Shown here in pieces: positions 46,915-57,440 of a stretch of DNA of 64,000 nt. The position numbers and the translations under genes were made by a program. Source of the DNA: Anthonomus grandis grandis (lineage: Eukaryota > Arthropoda > Insecta > Coleoptera > Curculionidae); the NCBI RefSeq assembly GCF_022605725.1, contig NC_065554.1, forward strand, positions 19,673,100 to 19,737,099, in the 5' to 3' direction. Under the pieces are notes generated by a model. The model made no database searches, was not told the DNA's origin, and worked only from the letters and a program-made list of their open reading frames with translations. The stretch's first letter is position 1. Each line of letters begins with the position of its first letter.

Positions 46915-47193
46915 CTCATCAAAAATTCCCAGAAATTTCGATTCTGTTGATGTCAGCAGAAAGCCAGATCGACGGTTTGAAACAACAAATAAACAATTCA
47001 GGGGAAGTTGTTTCAAGTGCGGCCGTCCAGGACATCAACAAGATGCATGCCAAGTTAAAGAACAATTAGAGCCTAAAAATGACAGTAAAGTACCAATCTG
47101 CAAGTTTTGCAAAAAAATTGGCCACACTGAGGCTAATTGTTGGTCGAAAAATGGTAAACCGAAGAAGGCATTTGTTCTTAAAAAATGACGCCA
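46915..47193 (+). pseudogene. Gypsy remnant B: gag nucleocapsid end
   Basis: Two CCHC zinc knuckles: CFKCGRPGHQQDAC and CKFCKKIGHTEANC, each C-x2-C-x4-H-x4-C. A TGA at about 47189 separates this frame from the protease frame, which is in the same phase. It is either a nonsense mutation or a read-through site; mutation is more likely given the other lesions. Confidence 0.8.
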
Positions 47194-47194
47194 G

Positions 47195-47614
47195 ATGAGG
47201 AGAACCCCTATTGCCACTGTTTTATGTTCCAACCAGGCTCCAGTGGTAAAATATCTCATTGACACCGGTTCCGATATTTCAATAATAAAGGAATCTGTTG
47301 TGAAAGCAATTAATGGGATTATTAAGCCCGAGAACAGCGTGCGTGTTTTTTCGGGACTCGGTTCTCAAGTGGTTTATGCCGTTGGCGTTAGTGACCTAAT
47401 AATTGTTTTGCCTACGTTGACTTTGGAAATTTGTTTTATGGTAGTCTACGATAATGTTATTCCTGGCGATGTTGATGTTCTTATAGGATGGGATGTCATC
47501 AGTCGACCTTCCATACGTATTGAGAAAGGTCATAATGGGATCGAATTACACCACTCAAATGCGATTGAAGCCAGAGTGTTTATTTTACAGTGTGAATTAA
47601 GCAATAAGATTTAG
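47195..47614 (+). pseudogene. Gypsy remnant B: aspartic protease
   Basis: VVKYLIDTGSDISII holds the DTG active site, followed by VRVFSGLGSQVVYAVG and DVLIGWDVIS, the G-W-D box of Ty3/gypsy proteases. It ends at TAG. The RT frame follows after a one-base shift. Confidence 0.85.
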
Positions 47615-48204
47615 AAGATAGTTTAAGGTATCGTTTAGAGAGTTTATTGACATTTTATAAAAATAGAACCCCAGATAAAATTACCTGTGCCAAAATGACA
47701 ATTCGGTTAAAAGACAATACTCCGGTAGTGTACCGTGCACGTCGTTTGGCGTATCAGCAAAGAGTGGAAGTGAATAAAATAATTAAAGACCTTTTAGATA
47801 AAGGAATTATTCGAAAAAGTCGTTCTGAATATGCTAGTCCTATAGTACTTGTTCAGAAGAAAAACAATGAAACTCGGATGTGTGTTGATCTTCGCGATGT
47901 GAATAAAAAGGTGTATAAGGAAATTTATCCCTTGCCCATCATTGATGATCAAATAAACGCTCTATGTCATGCCAAATATTTTACAGCGTTGGACATGAAA
48001 TCTGGATTCTATCAAATGGAAATTGATGAAGATTCCAAACACATTACCGCCTTTATTACTCCAGATGGACTGTATGAGTTTAATCGGATGCCTTTAGGTT
48101 ACATCAATGCTCCAGCAATTTACCAAAGAGCTATTGATGAAGCATTGATAATTTGTTTTGCTGAAACAAGTTTTGAATTTGATTGTTTGGAAAATATGAT
48201 ATGA
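47615..48204 (+). pseudogene. Gypsy remnant B: reverse transcriptase, N-terminal half
   Basis: DSLRYRLESLLTFYKN leads into KGIIRKSRSEYASPIVLVQK, RMCVDLRDVNKKV, YPLPIIDDQINAL, YFTALDMKSGFYQ and FNRMPLGYINAPAIYQRAI. The frame is broken before the catalytic YVDD box. RNase H and integrase are absent, and the sequence jumps to a repeat-rich 3' region. Confidence 0.88.
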
Positions 48205-48261
48205 TTTTTATATTTTAAAATGTTGTCTAGAACAATATCATAAAATAGGTATTTTATGATG

Positions 48262-48387
48262 AGAGGATAGTGGCGATCCCACTATGCCTATGTGAAGATG
48301 GCAATCCCATCTTGGTTAAAAAAAAAAAAAAAACGGGCAGTGGCAATCCCACTATGCCTAGTGTTAAGATGGCGATCCCATCTTGGT
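48262..48387 (+). repeat. GGCGATCCCACTATGCC minisatellite, left part
   Basis: Two units of ~60-70 bp alternating AGTGGCGATCCCACTATGCC and AAGATGGCGATCCCATCTTGG, separated by an A tract. It continues at 51669-51900 beyond the inserted Mutator-like element. Probably the 3' untranslated repeat region of gypsy remnant B. Confidence 0.75.
48379..48387 (+). repeat. Target-site duplication (left) of the Mutator-like element
   Basis: CATCTTGGT, 9 bp, identical to 51660-51668. Confidence 0.9.
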
Positions 48388-51300
48388 AGCATACGTTAAA
48401 ATACAAATATGCCTAGCCAATGAGAGCGCTTCGGCATCCGCGAGGGCGTGGTATGCGAACCGCCAAATTCAAAATAGGAAATGTTCAATGTATGTAGATT
48501 TTTTCTATTCATATTTATTTTTAATTAGGTTTTTATGATGCGTATATATTTTAGATGAAAAAAAGTGCAATATGCATTAAAAACATTTAATAAGAAGATA
48601 TTTGAGCTATTAATAGTAAATGGATTATTGATTTTTTTAAACATTTACAGCGTGTGATCAATTATTATTTTAAAAATATTTTATAAATACTTGCCAAATT
48701 TGGTTTTTATAGCAAATTATCTCTTTTAATGACGAAATTTGTTAATCATTTGGTATAGCGGTACGTGTAAGCGCAATGTATGAATTATTTAATTATTATT
48801 GTTAGTTAAATATTAAAAATGGGGTGATACGAAATTGAATTGGTGTGTAGAGCTGATAAATTAATTGATTAATAGGTGGATGAGTGGATGAATAAAAATA
48901 AATGGCAATTAAATTTTTTAACAATATATGGTGAACATTTTAAAGTTCGCATTTTTACATACCTCTGTGTCATAATTCTAATATGCACCTTAGTAATATA
49001 ATAATTGTCAATAGTTATTTGAAAGTATAATATTGTTTTAATTATTTTAAATTGTCCACTACCACTATACATATTCTATACATTATACTTTAGTGGTTGA
49101 TATAAAGTATATATATGGTTGGAAAAGCTGGATAAAGGGTAAATATGACTAAAAAGTCAAAGTATAAGAACAGAAAACAAAAAAAAAAACGTAGAAATTA
49201 TATTTTAACTTTGTTTATTTGAAATAATAAAAAATCTATAAATTTATTTGTTATTTAAATATAATAATTTATGGTATTTTTAATATCAACAACCTCAAAA
49301 TTAAATGCAAAGAGGCTAAATGTATTAATCTGGTATATAGTATGTAGACTCGCACTTCTTTAGCTTATTTGTCATCTCTACTGGTCATGTATATACAGCC
49401 CAAACCATTCAAATTTCCATACAATAGTAACATGGAAAAAAAATACTGCTCTGTATACATTTTAATTAATAAATATATACTCACAGAGGATCTTCCCCCT
49501 CGTTCCATGTCAATTTCAAGTTAATCCAATTAGCTTTTCTGCACCCTAAAAAATATTAAAAACATAGCAAACAACATGTAATAGAAAATGATTAGTTGAA
49601 TATTAACATACAAAATAAGCTAACATTTTAGTCTTAAAATAGAAGATATAAAATTTGAAAGTCTTAAAATTTGTTTTTACAATTTGAAACCTACACTAAA
49701 TTAAGCCTTACAAAAACTATACCTAGCGTATATGACCTGATGTATATGACCTCTTACATAAAATTTGTATTTACAATTTGAAACCTGCACCAAAACCTTA
49801 CAAAAAATATACTTAGTTATATTACACTGATTATAACACAAAATACCATATAAAATACCACATCCTATTTTTGTTAACTTCACTGCTATAATACAAACAT
49901 AAAAAAATAGCTACAATTCAAATATTATCTAGCCATTAAATACACAAAAAAATCTAGCTTATTTTTTATTTGGATAGTACATTTGCTTTTCATTTTTTCT
50001 TTTCTTTTCAATGAGAATTTTCTTCCTCCACTTCTTTATTTTTAAATTTGTTGATTACAGCCATAAATCTGGCAAATGCATTTTTATCTAAACTTCTACC
50101 ATAGCTACAAATTTCTTGCAATGCAATCTTAAAATAAGTATAAAAGATGTAATAAAAATGTAACTTATATTTTACTCAAACTACTTCTCGATTTTCTTCA
50201 AAGTCCATTGCAGAACTATTGACTTTCATTTTTTAACTCTCCTGAATAAAATGGTTTTCATCCTCCTGATAATTGATTTGGCTAGTTGTGGGTTGATCAA
50301 CAAACAAAACATTATCCTCTTCCTCTTCACTCACAGTTGGGGAACCTACAACAAACTCTCCTCTGCTCAAAAATGGCTACAGCATGTATATGTTTACAAA
50401 GTACTGTTTAGACAGAATTTTCTGGACACTCACATCTGTATTTATAAAAACATATTTTACAGATGTTACAGTATCCAGTGCAACATTGCTCATCACATAG
50501 TTCATGATAAGACACAACATAGAACTTACCACTTACCGAAACACTTTGTACTTTAAATTTTCCAAATTCTAAAAATTCTACCTTACCATTCATTTTTTCG
50601 GCTTTGTTATGGGCTTCTATTACAATTTTATGCTGATAGCTATTTGAGTTTGGTCTTGTTGACATGTTCCTTGAATGTGAATGCTTCCCCCAGACTTCTC
50701 ACTTTGCATGCGCTATTAAATCCTAAAAGTAAACACAACAAAACATACTTATGTATGTTTGATAATGATAACTAAGACTTTGTACAACCTCTGATATCAC
50801 TCCTGTTGCGATTGTAAAATATGTGTTCTTCCCCATTCTTAAACTTGTTTCGGGTCTGACAAGCATAATCTACTTCCCTATTATCTTGTGCCCTCCAAGA
50901 TATGAATTTTTCAAAATTCCTAAAATTTAAAATTGATTCTTTGACAGTTATATGGTGAATATCAAGCAAATGTTTGTTTAAACAGTTGAAATATGAAAAT
51001 GTGTGGATATCATTAGTACACATTGGACATATAATGTGTTTTATTTGTTCCTTCCCAACAAATTCAGGGTGAAACTTTTTCCAATGCCTGTTTCTGGTAG
51101 ATGTGCTTGAAAATTCCTTATCACAAACTTCATAGATTGCATTTTGTTGACTGCAAAATAAATAATTATTCACATTAGAACTAAAAAAATTATATGTATC
51201 TTACCTTAGTGATGCCATAATTGTCTAACAGACAGCAACAGATAAGTGCAAATATTGGTTTAAGTGGAAGGAAATTATGCACTAAGAAACACTAGCAAGT

Positions 51301-51659
51301 TTATTGAAAGGTAATGAAACTCAAACACTAAATTGATTGTTTTTGAGCCCAAAACCAGCACAGATATGGATTGTATAGATAATGGAGTAAACACTCAACA
51401 CTATACACTATGAATTTTCACTCAAATAGTCGCAAAGTTGATATAATTGTTGATAATTAAATCAATTATTAGGAAGCAAGCAAAGCAAATAAAATCTGCA
51501 ATATAGGTTAAGTTAAACAAAACCAATGCCTTGATTTTCAATTTCCGTAGCTAATTGGCAACGGAATTTGACGTTCGAGCTTTCACGAAAGGATCAGCAG
51601 TGCTGCTCCACTTTCAATTTCTCTGATTGGCTGGGCATATTTGTATTTTAACGTATGCT
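48388..51659 (-). mobile_element. Mutator-like (MULE) DNA transposon, 3272 bp, ends intact
   Basis: Terminal inverted repeats 48388-48426 and 51621-51659 start AGCATACGTTAAAATACAAA and match over 39 bp with 2 mismatches. The exact 9-bp duplication CATCTTGGT flanks them. A 9-bp duplication plus an internal SWIM zinc finger point to the Mutator superfamily. The insertion splits the gypsy-associated minisatellite, so it is the younger event. Confidence 0.85.
50008..51218 (-). pseudogene. MULE protein: C2H2-like N-terminus and SWIM zinc finger, catalytic core missing
   Basis: Exon 1 51205-51218 (MASL) has a GTAAGA donor. Exon 2 from 51150 reads QQNAIYEVCDKEFSSTSTRN, then HWKKFH (zinc-finger-like) and HIICPMCTNDIHTFSYFNC, then FISWRAQDNREVDYACQTRN and FYNRNRSDIRG, a pattern seen at the N-terminus of insect MULE-type proteins. 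From about 50665 reading resumes with KVQSVSVSGKFYVVSY and YRCECPENSV, an in-frame TAA, then TVLCKHIHAVAIFEQRR. Together this is the SWIM signature C-x-C...C-x-H. An acidic tail follows after a frame change, and a last exon (50008-50127) encodes IALQEICSYGRSLDKNAFAR to TGA. The ~300-residue DDE domain expected between them is absent, so the copy is an internally deleted, non-autonomous derivative. Confidence 0.7.
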
Positions 51660-51668
51660 CATCTTGGT
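51660..51668 (+). repeat. Target-site duplication (right) of the Mutator-like element
   Basis: CATCTTGGT, identical to 48379-48387 and directly abutting the right inverted repeat. Confidence 0.9.
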
Positions 51669-52310
51669 TAGATAAAGGGTAGTAGAGACGTTCTCACTAC
51701 ACCTGGTTGCAAGATGGCCGTACCATCTTGGGTTTGAATGAATCAAAAGTTAGAGGATAGTAGAGACGATCTCACTATGCCTGAGCAATGTGGCAGAACC
51801 TTATTGGGTTTAAAAGTGGATAGTAGCGATCCTACTATGTCCAGTATAAGATGTTGCCGAGTAAGAATAGTGAAATTTTCACTATGCCTACTATTGTGTG
51901 TTACCCTCCCTTGATTTATAAAACAAAGATGATAATAAAATAATTGTTGTGCTTTAGTCTTGACAGCTAATCTGTTGCTAAATTTTTACGATTTCAGATG
52001 TTGATTGATGCAAACTTATTGCTTGAGCGAGGACGCTCTAAGAACAGGATGGCCGTGTAAGCGAAAATGCCTGTGTATAAGCCTGATGATGAGATCATCG
52101 ACTTGATTTTGGTTCTTTGCAAGCTCAGCGAAGCTGAGCTTGAGGCGAGGGGAACACGGGAATGGGTCGCGCGTTCTGGCACCGTTGCATCAGTCTTCGC
52201 GGGCACCTTATAACTGTAGCGTCAAGTTATTTTGTATAAGTTTAATAATAAATTATTGTCCTTTGTTTTAAAGATTGATTGTTTTATTTAGGGTTAAAGT
52301 AACCCTAGTG
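51669..52310 (+). repeat. Gypsy-associated 3' region: minisatellite remainder and possible LTR-like tail
   Basis: To about 51900, three or four more diverged units follow (GTAGAGACGATCTCACTATG, AAGATGGCCGTACCATCTTG and so on). Beyond, 51990-52215 is unusually GC-rich, and AATAAATTATTGTCC (about 52246) looks like a polyadenylation site. This may be the 3' end of gypsy remnant B. No second LTR was found to prove it. Confidence 0.45.
52067..52213 (+). CDS. Hypothetical 48-aa ORF in the gypsy-associated 3' region
   Basis: MPVYKPDDEIIDLILVLCKL, then SEAELEARGTREWVARSG and a short end to TAA. Acidic N-terminal half with a helical Leu-rich stretch. It overlaps a shorter frame beginning at 51998 (MLIDANLLLERGR), which follows an acceptor-like TTTTACGATTTCAG. 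I do not recognise it, and it may be a chance frame in GC-rich sequence. Confidence 0.25.
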   Translation: MPVYKPDDEIIDLILVLCKLSEAELEARGTREWVARSGTVASVFAGTL

Positions 52311-52314
52311 TTTA

Positions 52315-53490
52315 CATACAAGAGAAGTACATGTAAATCCACCCTAATAAATAAAATAAAAACCGATTCCAAGCGATCTACCAGTTTTAGCCGCGGTTAA
52401 GCCCTTGGTTGACCTTGAACAGTCCCTTTATATCATAACCAATCATGTCCGCTTTGACGTGTTTGGTTGAAGTAACTTGTCAGCTGTCGCTGTCATCATT
52501 TTGTTTGTTTGTAAATAATACCCCAGACGCCAGTAATGTTATATGTAATTAGTTCTTAAACATAAATATCAAAAAAGAAAACTTGCCATAATAAATTTTG
52601 TGTCATCTTTAAAAAGGAAATAATTTGTTATTTGTTTTTATTTTTTCCCGCACTTATTTCAATATTTTTGACATTTGACGTTTAGAAAACATCTCCGGAC
52701 GTGGATAATTACTGTTTCAAATTGATGACGTATAAAGGGCTAATTAGTGACGTCACGTATCTCAACACGGTTATAACTTTATATAACCGCTTGGACGTGT
52801 TTGGTTAATACCGTTGATTCAGAATATGGGCCCAAATATTCAATCAACGTTAATACCATTTAGGAACGGTGAAGTCTTGGCCTCACCTATCGGTAGTGAT
52901 AAAAACGCTCATCAACTTTTGCATTAGACATCCGCAATAAATTACAGAAATCTATTGTTCTAACGATATTCCGAGAGGGCGCTTAACGTCTTGTAATAGT
53001 TCACTAAGAGCCGCTAAGATGGCGCTAACCCGGCCGTTACGACAAACACACTCGATTGCGAAAACTTGGCATCATAGACAGCTAGCACTAAAAAATGTTC
53101 AGCTGTAAACAGGCAACCCGCTTTGCTCAACTCAGCTAAACGTATGTTTTATGTGCTTAATGTTTTTTTTATATAATATTAGTTTAGCTAAATTAATATC
53201 ATAAAGTAAAATGTTAGTAAAATAATCTGATTTTTTTTAATATATGTATATAGTATATACCTAGATTAACCCAGGTTACAGGTAGCTAACTAATGTAATG
53301 GACCTCAATTCTCAAGATATCTTTTTAGTATAATTTGACAAATACTGCGACGTCATTGACCACTGACGTCCTGACGACCTTAAAATGGTAAAAAATTACA
53401 TAAAATCGTTTAAATTCCAATTCGTAATTAAAAAATAGTTTTTGATTTAACAGAAAAATCTGCCAATTTAGTAAATGGTTTCATTAAGTG
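52315..53490. other. Intergenic, no gene seen
   Basis: The phrase GACGTGTTTGGTT occurs near 52456 and 52795, hinting at a diverged repeat. Nothing else recognised. Confidence 0.35.
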
Positions 53491-53491
53491 T

Positions 53492-53677
53492 TCAATGAAA
53501 TGCTTCATTCCCGATAATTACATATATATTATATTCCCAAAATTCCTCCACCTTTTTGCTCAATGCTTCCTTTGTTGGCATTAGAATAAAAATGGGCATC
53601 AATCCTTCACATATTGCTAATAATGCTAATAGAGTTTCTGGCATACCTAATTTCTCCTTAAACAGAAGAGGAATCAA
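53492..53677 (-). other. Unclassified 61-aa coding relic
   Basis: FKEKLGMPETLLALLAICEG, then PTKEALSKKVEEFWEYNIYV to TGA. It reads like real protein (balanced composition, no low complexity) but I cannot place it. Flanks are AT-rich and stop-ridden. Possibly a transposon fragment. Confidence 0.3.
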
Positions 53678-53797
53678 CTAATGATTTAATTGTACTAAAG
53701 ACCATTATTGTATATTATAAGCATTTTTTGAGGTCACTGCGCTTTTATGATTGTACATAATAATGTTTATGGACAAAAGGTTTTTACATTTTATAGC

Positions 53798-53840
53798 CCT
53801 AAGGATGGCCTATAAATATGGTCGAAACGTTTGCTTTATT
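53798..53840 (+). ncRNA. Degenerate hammerhead-like motif
   Basis: CTAAGGAT, then GGCC-TATAAATAT-GGTC (short stem), then GAAACG. This is a weaker version of the arrangement at 55687-55744. The first core block departs from CTGANGA, so catalysis is doubtful. Confidence 0.3.
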
Positions 53841-53879
53841 AAATTCTAAAACCTGAGTTTTATTTGACCCCACTCACTT

Positions 53880-54429
53880 AACAAGAAGCATAGACACATA
53901 ATATGTTTTTTTTAAGTTATACTTCGTTTAATTTATATTATAGTACCCTGGTATGCAGGCAGGGTATTATAATTTGTAGGGCCATGATTAGTGTTTATCT
54001 AATGAATCACCATAAAAAAAGCTCATAAACCGACCCAAAACCGGGCAAACACGGGTGGTATTACTTACACACTGTAAAAAGAATTAATTTCCCAATTTTT
54101 CTTCTCATTCAAACATGGCATACATTATTGGAGGGTCACCCTGTACCCCTTTTGCATACTTAATAACGTTTCATTACTCTCTACTTGTTTGAAATAGACT
54201 ATACATTTTCATATTTCTCACTGTTTACTATCGGACACTTTACCTTTTTAAAATATATAATTTATTTCACACTAAAAATTAATTATTTCCTTGAAGGTTA
54301 TTGACATAATATTTGAGAAATTGGCATATAATTTTAAATTTCATATATCTCCTTTTTTAAATACTTAATCTGGGTTTTAAGCGACAAAATCACTTTGAGT
54401 CATATTGCCAGTTCAGTAGATAACATACT
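53880..54429. other. Intergenic, no gene seen
   Basis: AT-rich; nothing recognised. Confidence 0.35.
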
Positions 54430-54437
54430 ATATCTTG

Positions 54438-55334
54438 CAGTGGCGAAGCCTACGAGTAGACAAGGTAGACACTGTCTACCCAAAATTATCCAGTTATTTG
54501 TCATTAATTTATCACGTAATTACTTCAAGCAACTGCTGAATTAAAATTAAAAAAAAAATTAAAACAGGACGTAGTCGCTCTCCTTACTATTATGATATAG
54601 TATCTAAACATGATTAATCTGAAGGCGCCGCCCCGCATGAAAGTAAAAATGCAGGGCTGACACCCAATTAATGTATACGAGCCCCAGGAAGACACATTGA
54701 TATTTGTTTTCCTAAATTCGGAGCATCTCATCGAACCAAAAACGCATCATGCAGGCGACAGAGGTCCGGCCGCATCAGAATTCAGCCTATTACGTCTGCG
54801 AATTTTACTCGTGGGAAAGACATTCGAGCTTTTGTCTATCGAAGTCGACCAGCTATTTAATTATGCTATTTAAGGTTATTGTTTACGGACACGCTTGATC
54901 TGGTCGGCTACAATAGATCTTCAGTTTTATTTAGATGAATCTGAAATGAAAAATTTTGATGAAACTAAATTTTGATGAATTGCATTTGGCATTTGGTGCG
55001 GGCACGTACTATTATAATTTAATAATTAGTAGTATTTTTATTTTTGGTTGTATAGAAATTTAGAAAAGTTTTTTTAGTGGTTATTTATGAACGACTGTTT
55101 GATATTAGCAATTGTATTTTAGTTGTGTATTTTGTAAGTAGTATTTATTTTTATGCTATCTATTATTATTTTTTTCTTTTTTATATCCCTGCATAATTTT
55201 TCTCTCTGAGTAAATATTTCATGCGCCTTCATTCCCTATTTCATTAAAGTGAATAATATTGAATACAAATTTTTTTCTAATTAACGATTTTTATTGTTTG
55301 TCTACCCGAAAACAAAGTTCACGCTTCGCCACTG
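54438..55334. mobile_element. Non-autonomous hAT element, 897 bp, with 8-bp target duplication
   Basis: The ends are CAGTGGCGAAGC (54438) and, inverted, GCTTCGCCACTG (to 55334). The 8-bp direct repeat ATATCTTG lies at 54430-54437 and 55335-55342. CAGTGGCG ends with an 8-bp duplication are typical of the hAT superfamily. Both inner ends carry a GTAGACAA-type word. No transposase coding is visible. Confidence 0.9.
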
Positions 55335-55344
55335 ATATCTTGAG

Positions 55345-55680
55345 AAAAGTTTGCAAATCATTGATTGGCCTCCTCACATGGTTTTTCCTTAACTCAGGGA
55401 GCGGATATTTTGCATGAGTGCTCAAAAGGCAAAAAACTGGACTTGTTAGAAAAAATGTAAATAACTAAAGCTAAGAAGAGCCCTGTCTTTGTGTGTGTGA
55501 ACGATATTTTCACGTTTGAACCTCACCTCATTTATAACAACCTCTCTTAAAAAGTCTTTTCTTCTTTTTTTTTCTTTTTCGATTTTAGATATTTTTAGTT
55601 TTTATTGTTAAGATTGCTTACTTATATTCACACATATTAGTATATGAGTTTTATAAGCGTTCTTTTTGTGAAAAATATCT
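55345..55680. other. Intergenic, no gene seen
   Basis: T-rich runs (about 55550-55590); nothing recognised. Confidence 0.35.
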
Positions 55681-55686
55681 TAATGT

Positions 55687-55744
55687 ATTTTTTAGGCCTG
55701 ATGATGCTCCGATAGCAGCGAAACACGTGTAGCATTTAAAAAAT
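55687..55744 (+). ncRNA. Hammerhead-ribozyme-like fold
   Basis: CTGATGA (55698-55704) is followed by one extra T, a stem II GCT/AGC (55706-55708 with 55717-55719), GAAA (55720-55723), a 2-bp stem III CA/TG (55724-55725 with 55728-55729) and GTA (cleavage expected after 55731). Stem I pairs GC with GC next to the core and ATTTTTTA (55687-55694) with TAAAAAAT (55737-55744) beyond an internal loop. All hammerhead core elements are present in order; the extra T is a deviation. Penelope-like and other retroelements are known to carry such motifs, but no Penelope RT was found here. Confidence 0.45.
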
Positions 55745-55924
55745 TATATGGATTTGATGAGACCGTGACTTTGTGTTTTTACCTTTGTTTTGTTTTCGGT
55801 TGGTCTCTTAGAGCAAAAATGGATGATACGTTTCTATTTGAGAAAAGAATATAACATGTTTCTCACATTATTTTTTTCCAATAATGCCAATTGTAGTAAT
55901 TGTTGTTATTCCTCTATTTCCAAC

Positions 55925-56000
55925 AGTGATCTTTTAAATATAATTTAAAAGATTAAAAAATAGAATAAAGAGATTTATACATATTTTAAAAGATCACTGT
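55925..56000. repeat. Small palindromic element
   Basis: CAGTGATCTTTTAAATAT at about 55925 and ATATTTTAAAAGATCACTG ending at about 56000 are inverted around about 40 bp. Possibly a very short MITE. Confidence 0.5.
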
Positions 56001-56636
56001 TATTCATTTTCATCAGTCAACTAAACGACTTAAATCATGCACATCATCGAACCAGATCTTTTTAAGAAATCCAAATTGCAATCGCATAAAATTAAAGACG
56101 AACAAAATAAAACACTGCAGTCAACCCTGCTGTTCTAATGAAAAACGCAGTAACTTCCTGAACGTTAGTTTTGAGAAAAAAACGTTTTTTTGCTTGTATT
56201 TTTTTATAAATGTATATTTTTATTGTTTTTTTTTCACAGAATGATAAATAAAAATAAAATAAATTTTTTGATATAGGCTTCAGTGAATTTGCACCTTAAA
56301 TAACTTTTTTATTCAACTTACTGCGTTTTTGTTTAGTATTTTTAAGAGTATGGCATTAGTTTTGCTTAATAAAAACGCAGTATGTCATATTTACTAGTGT
56401 AAAATGCAGTATGTGAGATCAAATTATAATTTTATTTTAAAAAGACAACTTTGTTTTTTACTAATATGCAAAAAAACCTTTTAACTACATATTTTATAAA
56501 AAAATAGGAACATAATAAAATGAAAATTAGTAACACTGTTAAACAGAAGTAAAGGTAACATAGAAAAATGTATGTCAATAAAATACTAAGTAATAATAAT
56601 ATTAAATAAAAATTCCCTAAATGATTAATTTAGGGA

Positions 56637-56774
56637 ATTATTGAACATTTAATTAAGAGTCGGCACTAATTGTGCCATTCTTATTTTGGCAATTATTTGA
56701 CATAATTACATTATAATTTGACATATAATAAGAATGGCACAATTAGTGCCTGCTCTTATTGAATGTTCAATAAT
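56637..56774. repeat. Fold-back MITE-like repeat, ~48-bp arms
   Basis: 56637-56685 and 56727-56774 are reverse complements with very few mismatches (landmark GGCACTAATTGTGCCATTCT on the left). A perfect-looking TTCCCTAAATgattaATTTAGGGAA palindrome directly precedes it (56613-56637). Confidence 0.8.
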
Positions 56775-57047
56775 ACCCTTATATCACTATAGTTAAAAAT
56801 TAATCAATGGAGATGTTTAAATCTCTTGATAACGTATTTTCTGCGATTTCTTGCCAAAATATTTGCCTGTCTGTGCTCATCAGGGGACACAGTTTTTTTA
56901 ATATAGCAGATTTTTTCTGGGTTGATTCCTCTCGGTTGGTTTCTTGCACAGGGTCACAGTGAAATGGGCTCTTTTTCGCTCTTAATGTTTAAAAATTCTA
57001 GAGTTTTTATGTTTTCATAGTCATAATTTTCCGTGTAAAATATTGCT

Positions 57048-57440
57048 TTACTGCCTTGTTTTACCATCAGTGTAGTAATAATAATCACTGATATACGGCC
57101 TTGGCTTAAGTTTTTTAATGCGATTTATAGATGTCAAATGTAGCCAGTCATAGAACTGATGAATATTCATATCTATAACTTGAGTTTTGCTAGAATTTGC
57201 TGCCCCAACAGCCTCCTTAAAATCTGGAAAGTCGTAAATATTTTTCTTGTATTTCATTTGGAGTTCCACCTGATGGTGAAAACTGTCTGCACTCATAAAT
57301 GTGTGGCCTGGCTCAAAGTATTTAATAAAGATTTTTTTGTGCAGAAATCATTCCTGAAATTATTATATACACTAGGTACGCCAACAAGGTCCAATTTTTG
57401 TTTTGGGCCGCACAGTTATCCAGCCACAAAGTGATTTTAA
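57048..57440 (-). pseudogene. DDE-like transposase fragment, relic 1
   Basis: LWLDNCAAQNKNWTLLAYLV, then after a frameshift near 57330 IKYFEPGHTFMSADSFHHQV, then IYDFPDFKEAVGAANSS and MNIHQFYDWLHL. The order LDNC-AQNKNW ... GHTFMSADSFHH ... YDF.DF is shared with the relic at 61323-61697. It recalls a group of insect transposon proteins I have seen but cannot name. D of LDNC and the GHT-SAD-HH region may be catalytic. Confidence 0.6.

Noticed and set aside
49486..49543. Short minus-strand stretch with acceptor and donor that reads like an exon (RKANWINLKLTWNEGEDP)
   Set aside because: Downstream of the stop of the MULE protein, with no partner exon; could be chance.
50251..50556. Plus-strand frame of 101 aa
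   Set aside because: Antisense to the SWIM-finger region of the MULE protein.
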